A stretch of 64,000 nucleotides of DNA from Beroe forskalii (lineage: Eukaryota > Ctenophora > Nuda > Beroida > Beroidae): NCBI GenBank assembly GCA_011033025.1, contig WFMF01000177.1:1-64000 (forward strand), given 5' to 3'. The position numbers and the translations under genes were made by a program. Of this stretch, positions 24,960 through 37,908 are shown in pieces. Under the pieces are notes generated by a model. That model saw only the letters and a program-made list of their open reading frames with translations, did no database searches and was not told the origin of the DNA. The stretch's first letter is position 1, and each line of letters opens with the position of its first letter.

Positions 24960-25985
24960 ATAGAAGGATTGCAACAGATCTTATTTTTATCAAGATATTA
25001 TCACGGGTTGTCACTAATGCAAAAATTATTCTTTTGACCACTTTTTTTACCCATTATTAGGAATTAGCTACTTCCTATGACCAACCGACAACTTTTATAC
25101 CCCCCATACAAACCTTCCAAGTAATCCCTTTGAGCTTGAACTTAAACCCCATAATGTTTTTAAATGATCAAACTCTTTGCTTGGTTTTTTAAAAATTCCG
25201 GTTGGGATTATCCTATTTTCGATAAATGTCGGTAGCTATAAGTCAATTTTTCTCAGCGACATCGACCAATTTTTCAGCAAATTCATGAGCGGAATTAAGT
25301 TTTACTTTTGTTAAATTGATAAGTTACATACTCATTAGTTAAAATGCAACATTGCAATACTGTATATTTGCCCAAAATTCTTCATACATTGTATAATGAT
25401 GGTCTCAAATCTTTATCAACTTAATTTAACTTAATGGAACTCAACAGAAAGTTCGTAAATATGTATTTTTTCCAAAATTTAATTGTAAAACGTGTAACAT
25501 AGTCGTTAGCCATAGGTAACAAATTGTAATATCTAACTTTAACCTTAATTTTGAAACCAATCAACAATTAATACTTAATCTTTTCTGTGATATATTGTAA
25601 TTGTAAACCTAATTATGTGTAATTATTATTTTCATTAGCTAAATTGTCCCGAGTTTTACTTCTATTTTTCCTATGATAAGAAGTTCACCAATAATTAGTG
25701 GTAAAGTAATACGCCGCCGAAAATGTCGGAAGTTTCGAATTTTTTGAATTTGAGCGAGTACAAAACACCGTGTGCTCTGTATTGTGTATGCGTTCAAATA
25801 AATTATTAAATAAATATTGAAATTATCATAGTATCACACATGCTAATTACTAACACTGCAATTAAAGAATAAATAAAATCAAATAATTGTTACCCATTAT
25901 TACAGATGGTCAATGGGAAAAAATACGCCTGATGTTTTGAAAGTCATACATGAAAAATAGTTCCCGAAATTCTCATGACAGTATG
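24960..25985. other. AT-rich, no gene found
   Basis: Very AT-rich with no supported exon, structured repeat or RNA gene. Confidence 0.5.
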
Positions 25986-25987
25986 AC

Positions 25988-26043
25988 ATTGGCCAATCAG
26001 CGTGCGACTTTCCGGTCAACTTGCGCGCTGATTGGTCAATTTC
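25988..26043. repeat. CCAAT-type palindromic element
   Basis: ATTGGCCAATCAGCGTGCGA and CTTGCGCGCTGATTGGTCAA face each other around a short TTTCCGGTCA centre. Same family as 9,171. Confidence 0.65.
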
Positions 26044-26161
26044 AATTGTATTTGAGGGTAAGCTTATAAGTAGTTGATAATTATTCATGTATGAGTAACA
26101 ATTGACTCTTTCAAAATTCCCATTGGCATTATTATACTTCACAATATAATAACACACCACC

Positions 26162-28119
26162 TTAATTTTCGGCAAAATCAAAATAATCAATACCAGTAGG
26201 TACTTTGACAGGAATGCAGGTTGGACTTACAGATTGACAAACCTTAACCCAGAAAGAGAAAGTGACTTCATTTTTCATACCAAATATTTTGGAGTATGGC
26301 ATTTCTGGCAATCTAAAGCCATGAAACGAAAACCATTCCAAATTAAGTGACGGTATTATTTCAGGTATTTCAAGTATTACGTAGATATCGCGAGTTCTCA
26401 GTAGAGCTACTGAAATTTCCACACGATCGCCAATTTTGTACACACGTGATACTGACTTAACAGTTTAACCACGTACTCACATGACGCCGCACAGAATGGA
26501 AATTTCAGATTTTCATCTCTCGAACCCGCGACACCTAGATTCACTTTTTCTGCCCTCCGAACACACACTACAATTGAAACTTCGCGTATTGGTAATCCAT
26601 CGGCCATGTGACCAAGCACCCACGCGTGTCACGTAACTAGCGGACTACAAACCGGCGGATTACTAATACGCGAAGAAAAGAAATATGTTATATTATGCTA
26701 CTTCGTCGTAAATAACGCTTGTTCCAGAGTTCAATGAGTCGTTTTGGGAGGGCTTTACAGCACGTGTTTTTATCTTTTGAGGAGTGTTAGAGGGCCCTGT
26801 GTGGGGGCGGGTCGAAAGGAGGTGTCTGCAAGGGCACAACTAGATTTATTTCTAGAGGGTGTCTCGGTCTTGGTTTTTGGAGGTTTGTAGGAAGGAGGTT
26901 TGTGTTGATGAGTTTAGGATGAGTTTGGTTGTGCTTGTGTTAGAGGAGAGGTTTATAAGGTTTAGAAGCCTGAAGCAATGATCGACCAAGGGCAGATGAG
27001 CAATGCCTCAATAATACTATAATCCTCGGCAAAAGGGGTGATTGTTGAGCAGCTTTGATTGTGTTTGAGGGCCGCTTTGGGCTTTGGTCAAAGTCTCTGA
27101 AAGTGTTTTGGAGCTGTCTTGTTACATCTGGAGTAATTTGGTAGGAATCATCGGTTCTTAGGTGGTCGATGGATCATTGGTGATGTTTACATTCGAAGGA
27201 TTTGTGATTTGCATTTTGTGCGGCTCATTATTTTGGTGATGCAGTGCTTTTATATCATGGTTCCATAGTCAAATATTTCATATCTTACAAATACAAATAA
27301 ATATATTTGATAAGGTCTACATGAAATTAAGAAGCATTGTATTTAGGAACTTTTTTGCTTGGTTTCTAAAATAGATGTATTCTTAATTTCATATAATATG
27401 GTGAAAATAAATTTTAAGATGAGCACTCACTTGATGTGGCCTTCTGATACCCGTCGGCACTGTACAAATCATTACAACTGTACTTGTTCCACCAGAAGAG
27501 GTAACAAGTTGAGGGGTTTGACGCACTGCTGATCTCATCAACTGTCCTATGAACAGGATTAAACAGGATTAGACAGGATTGAACAGGATTAAACAGGATT
27601 GATCAGGATTAATAAACAGGATCGAGCTTTCAGTTTTAGTGATCAAATTACAATCGGAATGTCTTACCAGTCAATAAAAAATTAATGACCTAGTAAATGG
27701 AACAGACTAAAAAATAAGTTACAGTAAACATCATTTTAAAAGATCTACCTGAATGTGTCGCAGCTAGTACTTGATCTCGTGTCAAATTCACTCATCTGAA
27801 ATTACAGGCTTACTAAGGACATATCTGACGTTTTCATCGGGGTCTAAAATGAATAGAAATTTGCCTGATTGGTTTCCTTTTCCATATTGGTTTAGAGCCT
27901 CGCCTTTCGAGTTGTGAGTCCAAACGGGATACAACATCCTCTTGGCTTTGCCCATCAACTATTTAATCTGATATTTTTTCAAAAAAATGTAAGATCGTTT
28001 TTTATCTATCTTCAGCTCACCTGATTTCCATCTTCAAATAACTCTGCGTAATCCACGGAGAAGCAAAAACCGAGGGTAACCACTGCACATGTTACCAGTA
28101 AAACTCGAGTACAGTTCAT
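26162..28119 (-). CDS. Unrecognised protein with signal peptide (gene Y)
   Basis: I do not recognise this family. Five minus-strand exons join in phase: 28119-28021 (ATG, signal peptide of about 20 residues ending near GFCFS, donor gtgagc), 27958-27792, 27546-27431 (donor gtgagt), 26567-26481 (donor gtgagt) and 26451-26162 (stop TAA). They give exactly 253 codons including the stop. The first three exons encode a hydrophilic secreted-looking stretch with YPVWTHNSKGEALNQYG and STCYLFWWNKYSCNDLY. The last two encode a beta-rich part with KIGDRVEISVALL, VTFSFWVKVC and KVPTGIDYF, which aligns with gene X. The link between the 27.4-kb and 26.5-kb exons is uncertain. A separate short gene starting at an in-frame ATG near 26,609 (MADGLPIREV) is possible. 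In the third exon a second open frame reads CTVPTGIRR. Confidence 0.42.
27551..27622. repeat. 10-bp tandem repeat in gene Y intron
   Basis: AACAGGATTA is repeated about seven times with small changes. It lies directly upstream of the 27.5-kb exon, overlapping its polypyrimidine region. Confidence 0.85.
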
Positions 28120-30860
28120 CTTTTGACGGGGTTATTGTGTGATTTCTTGTCTGAGTTTTCTGCAGCTGGGAAGAATCCGGGATTACTCCTTAGAAAACGA
28201 ACAAATAATCAGTCAAATGTGACAACATAATCAGGGTTTGCAACCATGAATATTGATAACGTCGATATCATGGGTTAGAATAATCTATATTAGGGTGATT
28301 TAATGACGTAATACTATTTTTAAATACCTGTTTGAGAGTGATGTCTGCTACTCCTATCTGATCTAAGAAATGGGCGTTCACTGGGTGCTGCGACAATCAA
28401 ACTACAATGGAATAGTAGGTTGTAGGGTCGTATTGATTTAGTTCACTGGCACGAGCCAAGGATGGACATGGATCAACGACAGATCCAACAAGTTAATAAA
28501 GTTCCCAGGAAAAACTGTCTACTGTCCTAATGGACGCAATATGGGGGAAGGGGACTGTGGACGGGAACGAGTCCCGTACGGCTCACCAGGTTCAACAAGT
28601 ATTAAAATCGGAAAGGGTGGATACTATCAGTAATAATCAACGGAAAAAACTGGAGGGGCGTAGCCAGGTTTTTTAAAAGAAGATCAGCGAGTTACATTCA
28701 AATCTTCTTGAATGTCTTGTTTTGCTTTGCTCCAAGCCCAATCATCACAAAAGTATCATAATCTCTGTCCGAAAAGGGGGAGGTGGTTGGCTGTGCTGCC
28801 TTCCCCCTGGCTACGCCCCCGAGAGAGACAAATACAAATACAGGAACCTAAACGATGGTCCATGCGCAGCAACACACCTTTCTTTAAAACAAAGGATATA
28901 ATCACCTTCTAATCACCTTCTAATCACTACAATTATTAATTTTATACACAGCATTGAGGATGTACAGTAGCCGAGATTCAAGGAGGTTACTGCTACTTTA
29001 ACAAGGGGGTAGAGGTTATAGATTCCACAGGTTCGAAGTCCTTAGTGCAGTGAGCTAATTGTTGAAGTATGTCGAGATTATGACTATAGAAAACTGTGTG
29101 ACTTATGTGTGTACACATGGATCTACTGATTAAAACGCACAAAAAACGCTGGATATTTCGTCAGAAATTCTAGGAAAGATAAATTGCCTTTATCAATCCC
29201 ATCATCGATTGATGCATGTGCACATATATGGAAAAGGATTTTTATCAACCAACGAATTTTACAATTAATTATCTTCAGTAGCCTTGATGTCATATCAAGC
29301 CTTCGACAACGCATACGCTTGCTTGAGTCTTCGGGCGGAGAAATAAAACATTTCCTTGCGTTTGACAAACCATACCTCCAGAGCTCAACACGGTAACTTT
29401 TAAAGGGACTAAGTCACTCCCGATCACGTTCCCTAGTTCCCTCTAGCTTCAGAGGCGTGCAAAGCTTCGATAAAATTATAATTGCAAAATTTACCACCCC
29501 GCAGCAAGGCCTTTTATATGCAACACAACATCTAGGCCTTTTAATTTTTATATGTATGCCCTGGCGATTTACAGCAGTGCAGTACTTTATATGATTAGTT
29601 TCTGATGCTTCATCAAGCGTATTAGCAAAAGGAGCTAATTTTTTGATTGATATTGGTAATATCGTTATCAACATATATTTGTAAATAAAGGGATTCATAA
29701 ACTTGCTTATATCTGCATAAATATTATGTTTAAAGTTATGATAAATTTTGCAAAAAATATATAAATCTATCGAATAATAAAGAACGTAGGTATATTTATA
29801 ATTATATCCAGGGAGCTGGTAACTTTTTGATGGGCTCAGATGGTTTTGTAAAAGTTGCAGATAACACGAGGACAGAGCCAATATTAATAAATTGGAGACT
29901 TTTTGGATTTACAGCACCAAAAGCTCATGGTTTAACGTAATCAATCTCTGTTTAGAGCAGCAGGGCGTGAGGTCAATCCAATCACGTTTTATTTAGAGGC
30001 AGGGAATTAGAGCACCAAAAGCTGCCAATCATGAATACCCCAGCGTATGACAGATGCAGGCATAATCAAGGAAGAGGTCTGTAATTTAAATGATATATGG
30101 TGCAGTATTATTACCAAATACCAGAAGATTATGTTTCAAGTAGAATTAGTAGATAAAAAGTAGTAAAACTATAGAATTTCTGAATTGAAACGACGATTTC
30201 AAACGACTTATCATACATATTGAAAAGTATTTGGGGTAAGAAATTGACGACTAGGACTAATGTCGATTGTAGCTGCCCTAAAAGAAAGCTAAGAAAAGCT
30301 AATACCATGTCAAAAAGGCAAGCTCTAACTATGTCATGGGTGTATCCATGGAAACAACTTTCCCGTCAGTCTGGCGAGGCGGGAAAGTACAAATTACAAA
30401 ATAGGTGACATAGACTAAGTTGTGAATATGTAATAAGTAGCTCGTTGAAGAAGATGTCATTGGTCTTCTAGGCAAGATGTGACAACAATCCTGCCTAGAA
30501 GACAACGATAAAACTTCTCAACTTTTATGCGGAGTTCAAGACAGTTTCCTTTCATTTTCATTTTTCTTCAGTACATATTACGTAACTCGGTTAACATTTA
30601 GTACTCAATATGAAAACATATTTTAAGACAACCATGCATTGCGTAGTTGTGAGACGCCAGCCGAGTGAATAAAGAGTTGTATACCAAACACAAAGGGGTT
30701 GAAGGGGCAATCGGAGTGCAAGCTCAATTAAAACAACCTCAATAACACTGTGACATTGCCATTTATGAGAACGCAAAAGGGTTAAATTGAAGTCACGTAA
30801 AGGAATATTCATAAACTTAAACACAATTACTCACAAGATTAGAGGCAATTATTCGCCGTT
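28120..30860. other. Intergenic, no convincing gene
   Basis: Several short open frames occur but none has family motifs or paired splice sites. The longest, 155 codons at 29,414-29,881 on the minus strand, crosses AT-rich DNA and was rejected. Confidence 0.4.
28966..29050 (+). tRNA. tRNA-like remnant or tRNA-derived SINE head
   Basis: TAGCCGAGATTCAAGGAGG resembles an A box of a class II tRNA. About 45 bases later CAGGTTCGAAGTCC fits a B box (GGTTCGANNCC). The anticodon arm does not pair and there is no closed acceptor stem, so it is not a working tRNA. It may be a decayed SINE or pseudogene. Confidence 0.2.
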
Positions 30861-30985
30861 AGGGATCGTTCACATGTTACACATAATATTACGTAATCAG
30901 CCAGAGAGGGGCCGGGGAGGGGTTTTCAAATGCTACATGCCTAGGTAACAAATGAAACAACTGTAAACTTGAATTCGGGTGATAA
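30861..30985. mobile_element. Truncated copy of the 52.2-kb MITE
   Basis: AGGGATCGTTCACATGTTAC and ATATTACGTAATCAGCC match the left end of the element at 52,251. The inner GGGGAGGGG and ACAACTGTAAACTTGA words match too. The right terminal repeat has decayed. This second copy shows the family is dispersed. Confidence 0.6.
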
Positions 30986-31009
30986 AAAGGGCCAAAAATG
31001 ATAACAAAT

Positions 31010-34000
31010 TATTATTTGAACAATTATTCGCTATCATTATAATTTGTTATTATAGGGGACAGACTGGGGAAGGAACATTTTACCACACTTAACCAAATGA
31101 TATTTAAATTATAGGCAATGTCTAATGTCTGGGTTATTATAGGGTTACGGATAGGAATTAGGATTAGGGTCAGGGGAGATAGATGAAGATAAAGTGCCGT
31201 GTGATAAAATGGGGCTCCCGGATGGCTACTGACTAATGGGTATAGCAACTGAAGGAGTTAAAATCGCATATAACGCGAACAGTATCACATGTGATTAGAA
31301 TACTCTTGTTATTGTTATTTCAAATTGGGAGAACAATAAGTGGACAATGATAAGAAAATGAGAAAGTGTGAAGAGAAAATAAGAGTACATAACTGGTTGT
31401 AAAGTGGGGGTTCTCTCACTTTGGGAAAATTGGGAACAGAAGAACGTTCTTGTTAGCTTGTTTCATTTCCCAGACTGAAGTGTCTTGAATTACGGAAGTC
31501 TTCCGGTAAAGATCTATTTCAAGACAATATATCTATATCTAAATACGGGAGAACTTTTTCCGGCAAACATCACAAAAAAATCTGAAAAATTATGTTGAGC
31601 AGTAAACTTATCATTTTCTCAATTCGAGGGGATTGCCGATTGCCTACCAGGATAAGATCTATTTTTATCTACAAACCACAGTACAGTTGTTCTATGATCT
31701 GAAAAAATATAACTCAAAGCAGAAAACTAACGCAATGTTTTTTCACTTCAAAGGGATGGTATTTACCATCCTTGTGCGGAATCCGCACAATAGCCCCTGT
31801 ACACTTCGTGAAATTCAACGTTTTCTGCACAGTAAATTATGTGGAACATGAATTTAATTTAAAACACAAAAGGCTTTGAAAGTTGATCCACCGGTCCAAT
31901 GTCCACGGCCAGAACAAAATAGTTTAATAATAGATCACTGAACAGAGTTAACTGAAAATCTAGTTCGAGAACAAATAAAATCATTACCATCAGTCTAATC
32001 GAACAACAAAATTATTATTGTTGTTGTAGTTATGACTATAATATTGACTTATGACAATGATTAAAGTTTCACAATTTTCTATGAGAAAAGTTAACTTCTT
32101 TAGAATGTCTATTCTTTTTATTCCAATTCTATTTTTATTTCATAAAACTGAAGTTTTTGAATAAACTGTTTGATTAATGATCTACTGGGCGTGTTCTCTC
32201 ATTTGAATTTCGTGAATGTTCAAACTGATTACTGCAATTAAGAACAGTTTAATGATGAATTATTTATTTGATTTAGTCTCTAAAATATTGACCGAATGAC
32301 GATATCGAAGTCGGAGCTTAAATCTTAATTGAAATTATGACATAATTATCATGGCCCAGAAAGGAAAATTCATGGTGTCAAACGATATTTTCAGAGCCAG
32401 TTATAGTTAATAAAACTTCAAATCAAGATTTAAAACAATCCTGAAACGCACTGATAACAGTACACCAGAGAATATCAAAAGAGCAACATGAAGGTTTCAC
32501 ATCGAGTTCATGAAAAATTAAAGTTGATCATATTACAGCTGAAACCAGCTGCTGATCTCATGGTATTACTTCACAATTATCAGTTTATTTCAAGGTTGGC
32601 AGGCATGGGGGCGTGGCACTTGGGACTTGGATGGGGTTGGAATTTTTGTATCTTGAAGTTTGAAAACTGACGAGCATAATAAAGGGTCATGAAGGTCCTT
32701 TAATTCTCTACAAGAATCGAAGAATGTACCAAAAATTGTGGCCTATTCTGCATCGACGCAAAATTATCAGTTCACGTTTTTGAAGGGTGCCGTGTTTTTG
32801 GGTGGGGTCAGAAGTTTTAAAACTGACATGTAAAGTGAATGAGTCGAAATTCTTTACTTCTTGCAAAAAAACAAGAATATCGGTCTCTCCTAATTCAACT
32901 CCGCAAGAGTTATAAAACTATCCTCTCACTTGTTACACAATGCGATAATCAGGGTACATAATAAGCGTTCATGCCGTCTTATCTCCCCAGTTAGTTTAAA
33001 TTCAAAGCCGTCGATAAGGGTATCCTATCATCCTGAGTTTAATTTCAAATTCCTCACAATAGTAACGTTCTAAACACATGAATAGAAACCACGAGCTTTA
33101 TCTAATGTATACATATTTTATAACGGTACCGCCTTCCAGTACAAAGAAATTTAAAGCAAAGATCAACGCCACGGAACGAAAGCGATTAAACGTCGTCAAT
33201 GTACCATGTTAGTTCAAGAAAATGACATAATTGTTAGCAGCGTGCTGTTTCACAGCGACTCTGTGAATGAATAATGGACCTTGGCAACTATTCTATGTAT
33301 ATAACGCTATAACGTAACCATATTATGCAAATTTTCTAGCCCCAAAGCATCGTTTATAGGATGGTCACAGAGGTAAACGGTGTGAACCCAGGATTTATCT
33401 GGCAAAAGACAGGTTTAAAATCGCGCTTTGCCAAGCAGAAAGTGAACCACTGAAATTATGCTTCAATTTCAGTGAAACAGAAGCTCGTTCACACTTGGTT
33501 CAATTCAGACTCCTTGGGCTAAAACGTGAGTACTTTGGAAATGGGCACCTCTACCTATATTCAGAGAGAGAGCTGACTGTGGTCGGCCTCGGATTTTGGG
33601 GAAAACTTGAGCATTATGGATACCGCTCCCAAGTGAGGGAGAACTTGAAAAGGAAAAATTACTGGGATATGAGAAGAAAAAAGGAAAGGATTAATCTGAA
33701 AATTGAATCCTGATAGCGAGTCTAAAGGAAGTTTCGTCATTACATAACAGAGTTAGACTAACGAAAGAGAGGGGTGGGGTGCTTTTAGAACGATTATGCA
33801 ACCTTTTGGTGAATACATTGCACCTTCATGGGTTATACACAGCAATGATCTGAGAGTATGGAGAACTTGGTAATGACCCAGAAGTCCGATTTACAAAGTG
33901 TTAAAAGGGCGTGAGTGGCTTCGTAATCATGGTTTACAATTGTCAAGTGATATGATTCGCAGGTTGTCGGTACAATTAGCAGTCAAATTGAGTGAATTAT

Positions 34001-34040
34001 CAAATTATGTATAAAAACGGTGGGGCCTGTGGAACACCTT
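31010..34040. other. Intergenic, no gene found
   Basis: No exon with splice sites or recognisable protein motifs was found. The 31,140-31,175 stretch has GGATTAGGGTCAGGGG words that resemble telomere repeats but do not repeat regularly. Confidence 0.45.
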
Positions 34041-34045
34041 CCTTT

Positions 34046-34109
34046 GGTACATATAGGTACATATAGGTACAAATAGGTACAAATAGGTACAAATAGGTAC
34101 ATATAGGTT
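34046..34109. repeat. 10-bp tandem repeat
   Basis: GGTACATATA and GGTACAAATA alternate for about six copies. Confidence 0.9.
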
Positions 34110-34430
34110 TTAGACCTGAATACAAATTATCATTCCGATCGGAGGCAATTATACATTGTCAGTGGTTGATAGAAGCATTGTGACTCAAACAATAATCACG
34201 CTATAAATATACTAACAGCCTAACAGCAGTCTAACAACGTTGCAGAATGATGAATCACAGGATATAACTAATCAGAGAATAACCAACAATCAAAATCACT
34301 CTACTTCACATCTGGTTCAAATGTATACCTTTACTAATTTAGTACTTAATGTTTATGTATTGTGTACGAACAGGATTTATTTATTTTCGCTCCAAAATTC
34401 CCACTTGAAAAAATCGGTTAAGTTGGCATC

Positions 34431-34486
34431 TATATCATAGAGCAATGTAGAAAGTTGATGACGTTGGCAGCCTATTTTCGCGAGCG
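34431..34486. repeat. Composite CRE element, partial
   Basis: TATATCATAGAGCAATGTAG is followed by AAAGTTGATGACGTTGGCAG, then CCTATTTTCGCGAGCGGG. The right half keeps the family's GTTGATGACG and CCTATTTTCGCG words. The left CRE core has decayed. Confidence 0.5.
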
Positions 34487-34489
34487 GGT

Positions 34490-36110
34490 TTCATGCATTA
34501 GGCACCTGGTCAAGGTAGGTATTATCCACTTTAAACTATCAACTCGGTAGTCGTCCTTTTGAGTAAATGAAGTATAAAAACAAACGTATTCAAAGTCTGA
34601 GGTAGTGTTTTAGTTTAATTATAATTTTAATATAATTATAATACAGTGAGTGAAGTAAGTGGTTCAGGCAATCCCACTCTATCCGTGATGCCTCTACCTT
34701 TTCATGGCCACTTTGATATTCATAATATCATCGTCAATCATTAAAATACTATGATTACGATTATTAAGCTATTATTACGATGCTGAAGTGGTTAGCACTT
34801 AGCAGCACAGGCTGAGTAAATCCTTTGATGTGGCAACAATGACTAGAATTAGTAGTAATGAATTCAACTTAAAGTACTTCCAGCTTATTGAAGGAATTAA
34901 AGAGGTGATAATAAGTTCCCCTTATAATAGTAATTACGTGAAGTGTTTACGGTGTAGCACGCGAAATGTCCCCTTCCATAGGCATAAGTTCCAGAATTCA
35001 AATCTGAGAATTTTAATTCAAGCACACAGGAGAGGGAACTATGTCTATAAGCGCTCGCAAGTTGTAAACTAACAATTATAAGGGCCTTTGGTTATATGGC
35101 CAGCGCGTCACATTCAACGAAAAGTTTAATTCATAACGTCATAACGTCTCCTCCCACTATTGTGATTGAGACAGGATTCTTCGAAATGACGAAGACTGGG
35201 ACAATTCGTTACTTTTATAAATCGAAACATTTCTCAAAAGGAATCTCGCAAAAAGAATCTCATAAAAGGAATGATCCAAGTCTTACAAAGTATATTATAA
35301 AATCAAACCCGTCACTTCTGTGGAAGCGAACCAATATTTGACCAATCACAGCAGCAAGTCCAACCATTCTTTTCAAAAGGGAATAGAGGTCTTGGTCTTA
35401 GATTTTAAAAACTTTGCAAAATCTGCAGCATAAAGAAAACATCGCGATTGACGATCAGGCGTCTTGACGTTGCTGATCAAGTACTGCAAACAGTGACAAT
35501 GATTGTGCTCTCAACAACCAGTATTATTTCAATAGCACAGCTTAAATTATACCCGATTGTCGGATTCGACGATCAATTTGATCTTTGCTGTTGTCTTTGA
35601 TCATCAAAGACAGTATCATTTTATTCGGTCATTTTGAAAGAACAAAAAACATATTACAAAACAGGTTAATGAATATGAATCTGATAATGATCTATAGTTT
35701 CATCATTAGATTGTAAACAAAGACAATAATTTTTCCCCGACCAGCTATGAGCCATTGAGCCGCGCATAACAATTCTAATTACAATAACTTCTCACAATGA
35801 CACCCGTGTACGAAACGCCCGAAACGAGTGAGGGCATTGCACTGCTCTCAAAGTTATAATGCTCGACAGTGTGTTAGTTACGTTTACATAGGACCGAGGA
35901 AGCCGGGAAATTTGGTTGATGTTTGAGTATTATGATAAACTATGGGCGGTTGCTTTAACTAATAATAGCGAATTGAACGGTCCATGGCTCACGAGCAGTA
36001 CAAATAAACAAAGCGTTCCCCATTTGAACTGCGCAATAAACAACTTTGTTTGTTTATAACATTCCACAGGACAATGTGGGGCTCACCGACAGGAAAAAGA
36101 AGGCAGTAAG
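34490..36110. other. Intergenic, no gene found
   Basis: Two overlapping plus-strand frames of about 80 codons (34,830-35,072 and 35,096-35,341) have no recognisable motif and no paired splice sites. I do not call them genes. Confidence 0.4.
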
Positions 36111-36117
36111 ATGTGAA

Positions 36118-36176
36118 ATCACGTCATCAACCCATCATTACTATCCATGATTTTGACGTCATTCTTATTCACCTAT
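36118..36176. repeat. Composite CRE element
   Basis: AATCACGTCATCAACCC, then CCATGATTTTGACGTCATTC and TTCACCTATATTG. The core is at 36154-36161. It has the same order and orientation as the copy at 985. Confidence 0.55.
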
Positions 36177-37308
36177 ATTGTTGCTGTGACGATGTAGTTA
36201 CACAAAAAGGGTGAGAAGTACATGGGTGCTTACAAAAGATATTTCTGTAGGGCAAAGCAACTTTGACAATAGCGCGCGGGAACACAATATAGCTTAAGAA
36301 CAAGGAGATAGACAATCACGTCATCTGAATGACGCAATTTGGGGAATAGGGCTCGACAAAAATTGTGCCTCAATCGACAAAGGGTCAAAGTTTCCGACAA
36401 AAGTAGGATTAACAACGTGAAAGGAAGCATTATGATCCATGAAAGGACTTAATTTGCAGCAGATAAAAGTTTTAAGATAGAAGGCGAGACTTTCTCAAGC
36501 CCCAATTGCGTACTACGGCAAAATTGGTGAGCTGAAAAGTGAGCAAAAAGGATAAAAACAAACCGTCACTCTGCCAAAAAACAACAATAATTACGTAACG
36601 CATAAAGAACCGATGATACTGTGCCTTAATAAATTTCATCCTCAATCTCTCAATATTAATATAACTAACAGACGATAATATAAGCATTGTAGTTCTTTCA
36701 ATTGTTCCCTTCAACAGACGCCCTGGATGAAAGAAGCCTCAAACAATAGCAAACGTCTGAAACATTTAATCCACACGCGTCACAAACGACAAACCATCTG
36801 GTTGAGACTTCAGCAGAATATATGAAGGTCAGAGTGACGCTTTTACTATTGTTTAGAATGTCAAAATGATGACATCGGCTTCAAACTTCAAGTGAGCTTC
36901 ATTAAAGCCACTTGGACAAATAACAAGCGGTTGGAAAGTCCGAAAAACAGTTGTGCTGGATTGTTAACACAAAATGGCGCTATTCAGGAATGAATTACGC
37001 CACATTACTCATTAGCTTTTGTGATATTTAGAGCACGAAATAGCAGTGTTCGTTGCTGAAGACAGAGTGAATATCGCCACATTAGCTTTTGTGGGAGGGT
37101 GGAGTCAAGGCATTATTATTATCAAATCTTATTAATAATAATCTCTGAATGTTTAGGGTAACAGGTGTATTATATTGTCAGATTAGGACTAAGCCATATT
37201 CACATTCTTGTAGTCGTTTAGATGTTAGATAGCTGTTCCCATCTACAAAATTTGTCACAAATTTGACATAGAAGATCCAATTTTCACACTGTGAAAATTG
37301 GATTTCGA

Positions 37309-37423
37309 ATGAATTGACCGTTTCGCTTTCTTATGGTTATGGTGCGAAGTCGAGTCATATGACTGTTATTCAAGGTCATATGACTCGACTTCGCGCCATA
37401 AGAAAGCGAAACGGTCAATTCAT
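37309..37423. mobile_element. Near-perfect hairpin, arms about 50 bp
   Basis: AATGAATTGACCGTTTCGCT begins the left arm and its reverse complement ends the right arm. Both continue through TTTCTTATGG...GCGAAGTCGAGTCATATGAC, with only a few extra bases in the left arm and a loop of about ten bases. A smaller perfect palindrome, CCAATTTTCACA/CTGTGAAAATTGG, lies just before it at 37,277-37,301. The pairing is tight enough to suggest a recent foldback insertion or an expressed hairpin. Confidence 0.7.
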
Positions 37424-37771
37424 CTATCTTTGGGAATTGACAGGCTAAATAATTAGCGCGGGGTCAACATAAGGTTATCGAGTTTCAGTAACACTCATTG
37501 AGGTGAGAGAATGGATTCTGAGTTCGACATTTATTTTTAACGTCGGAATCTATCTAATTTTCTGAGAAAAAATAAGTAATATTTTCACCGAATAAGTACC
37601 TCCCCCATACTTTTCTTGTACAGTTGAACTTTGCTGTCGAGTTAAAATTAAAGCTATAATTTGAAATGCAAGATTATGCATTGATTTTTGGATCATTTCC
37701 ACATTCCAATTCTGTAAATTTCAATCAATGAAGAGGATATAGAAGCCATTGAAACTATATATATTCAAATA

Positions 37772-37908
37772 AGTTAAAACGGATTATGGTGACAGTTCGA
37801 ACTACAGTTTTGTGTGCGCGGCTTAAGTTTGTGCGACGTACGTGTCTGACCGCATCGCATACTTACGCCGCGCACACAAAAAGCAGTCCGAACTTTCACC
37901 GTTAAAAC
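37772..37908. mobile_element. MITE-like inverted-repeat element
   Basis: GGTGACAGTTCGAACTACAG at the left faces GTCCGAACTTTCACC at the right. The inner TTTTGTGTGCGCGGC and GCCGCGCACACAAAA also pair. Part of the same family lies at 20,034-20,095. Confidence 0.65.

Noticed and set aside
24743..25060. Overlapping frames of 71-98 codons on both strands
   Set aside because: Produced by the inverted-repeat hairpin at 24,803-24,952.
29414..29881. 155-codon minus-strand frame
   Set aside because: AT-rich, biased to Ile/Tyr/Lys, no domain or splice context; likely chance.
31140..31175. Telomere-like GGATTAGGGTCAGGGG
   Set aside because: Only two irregular words, no array.
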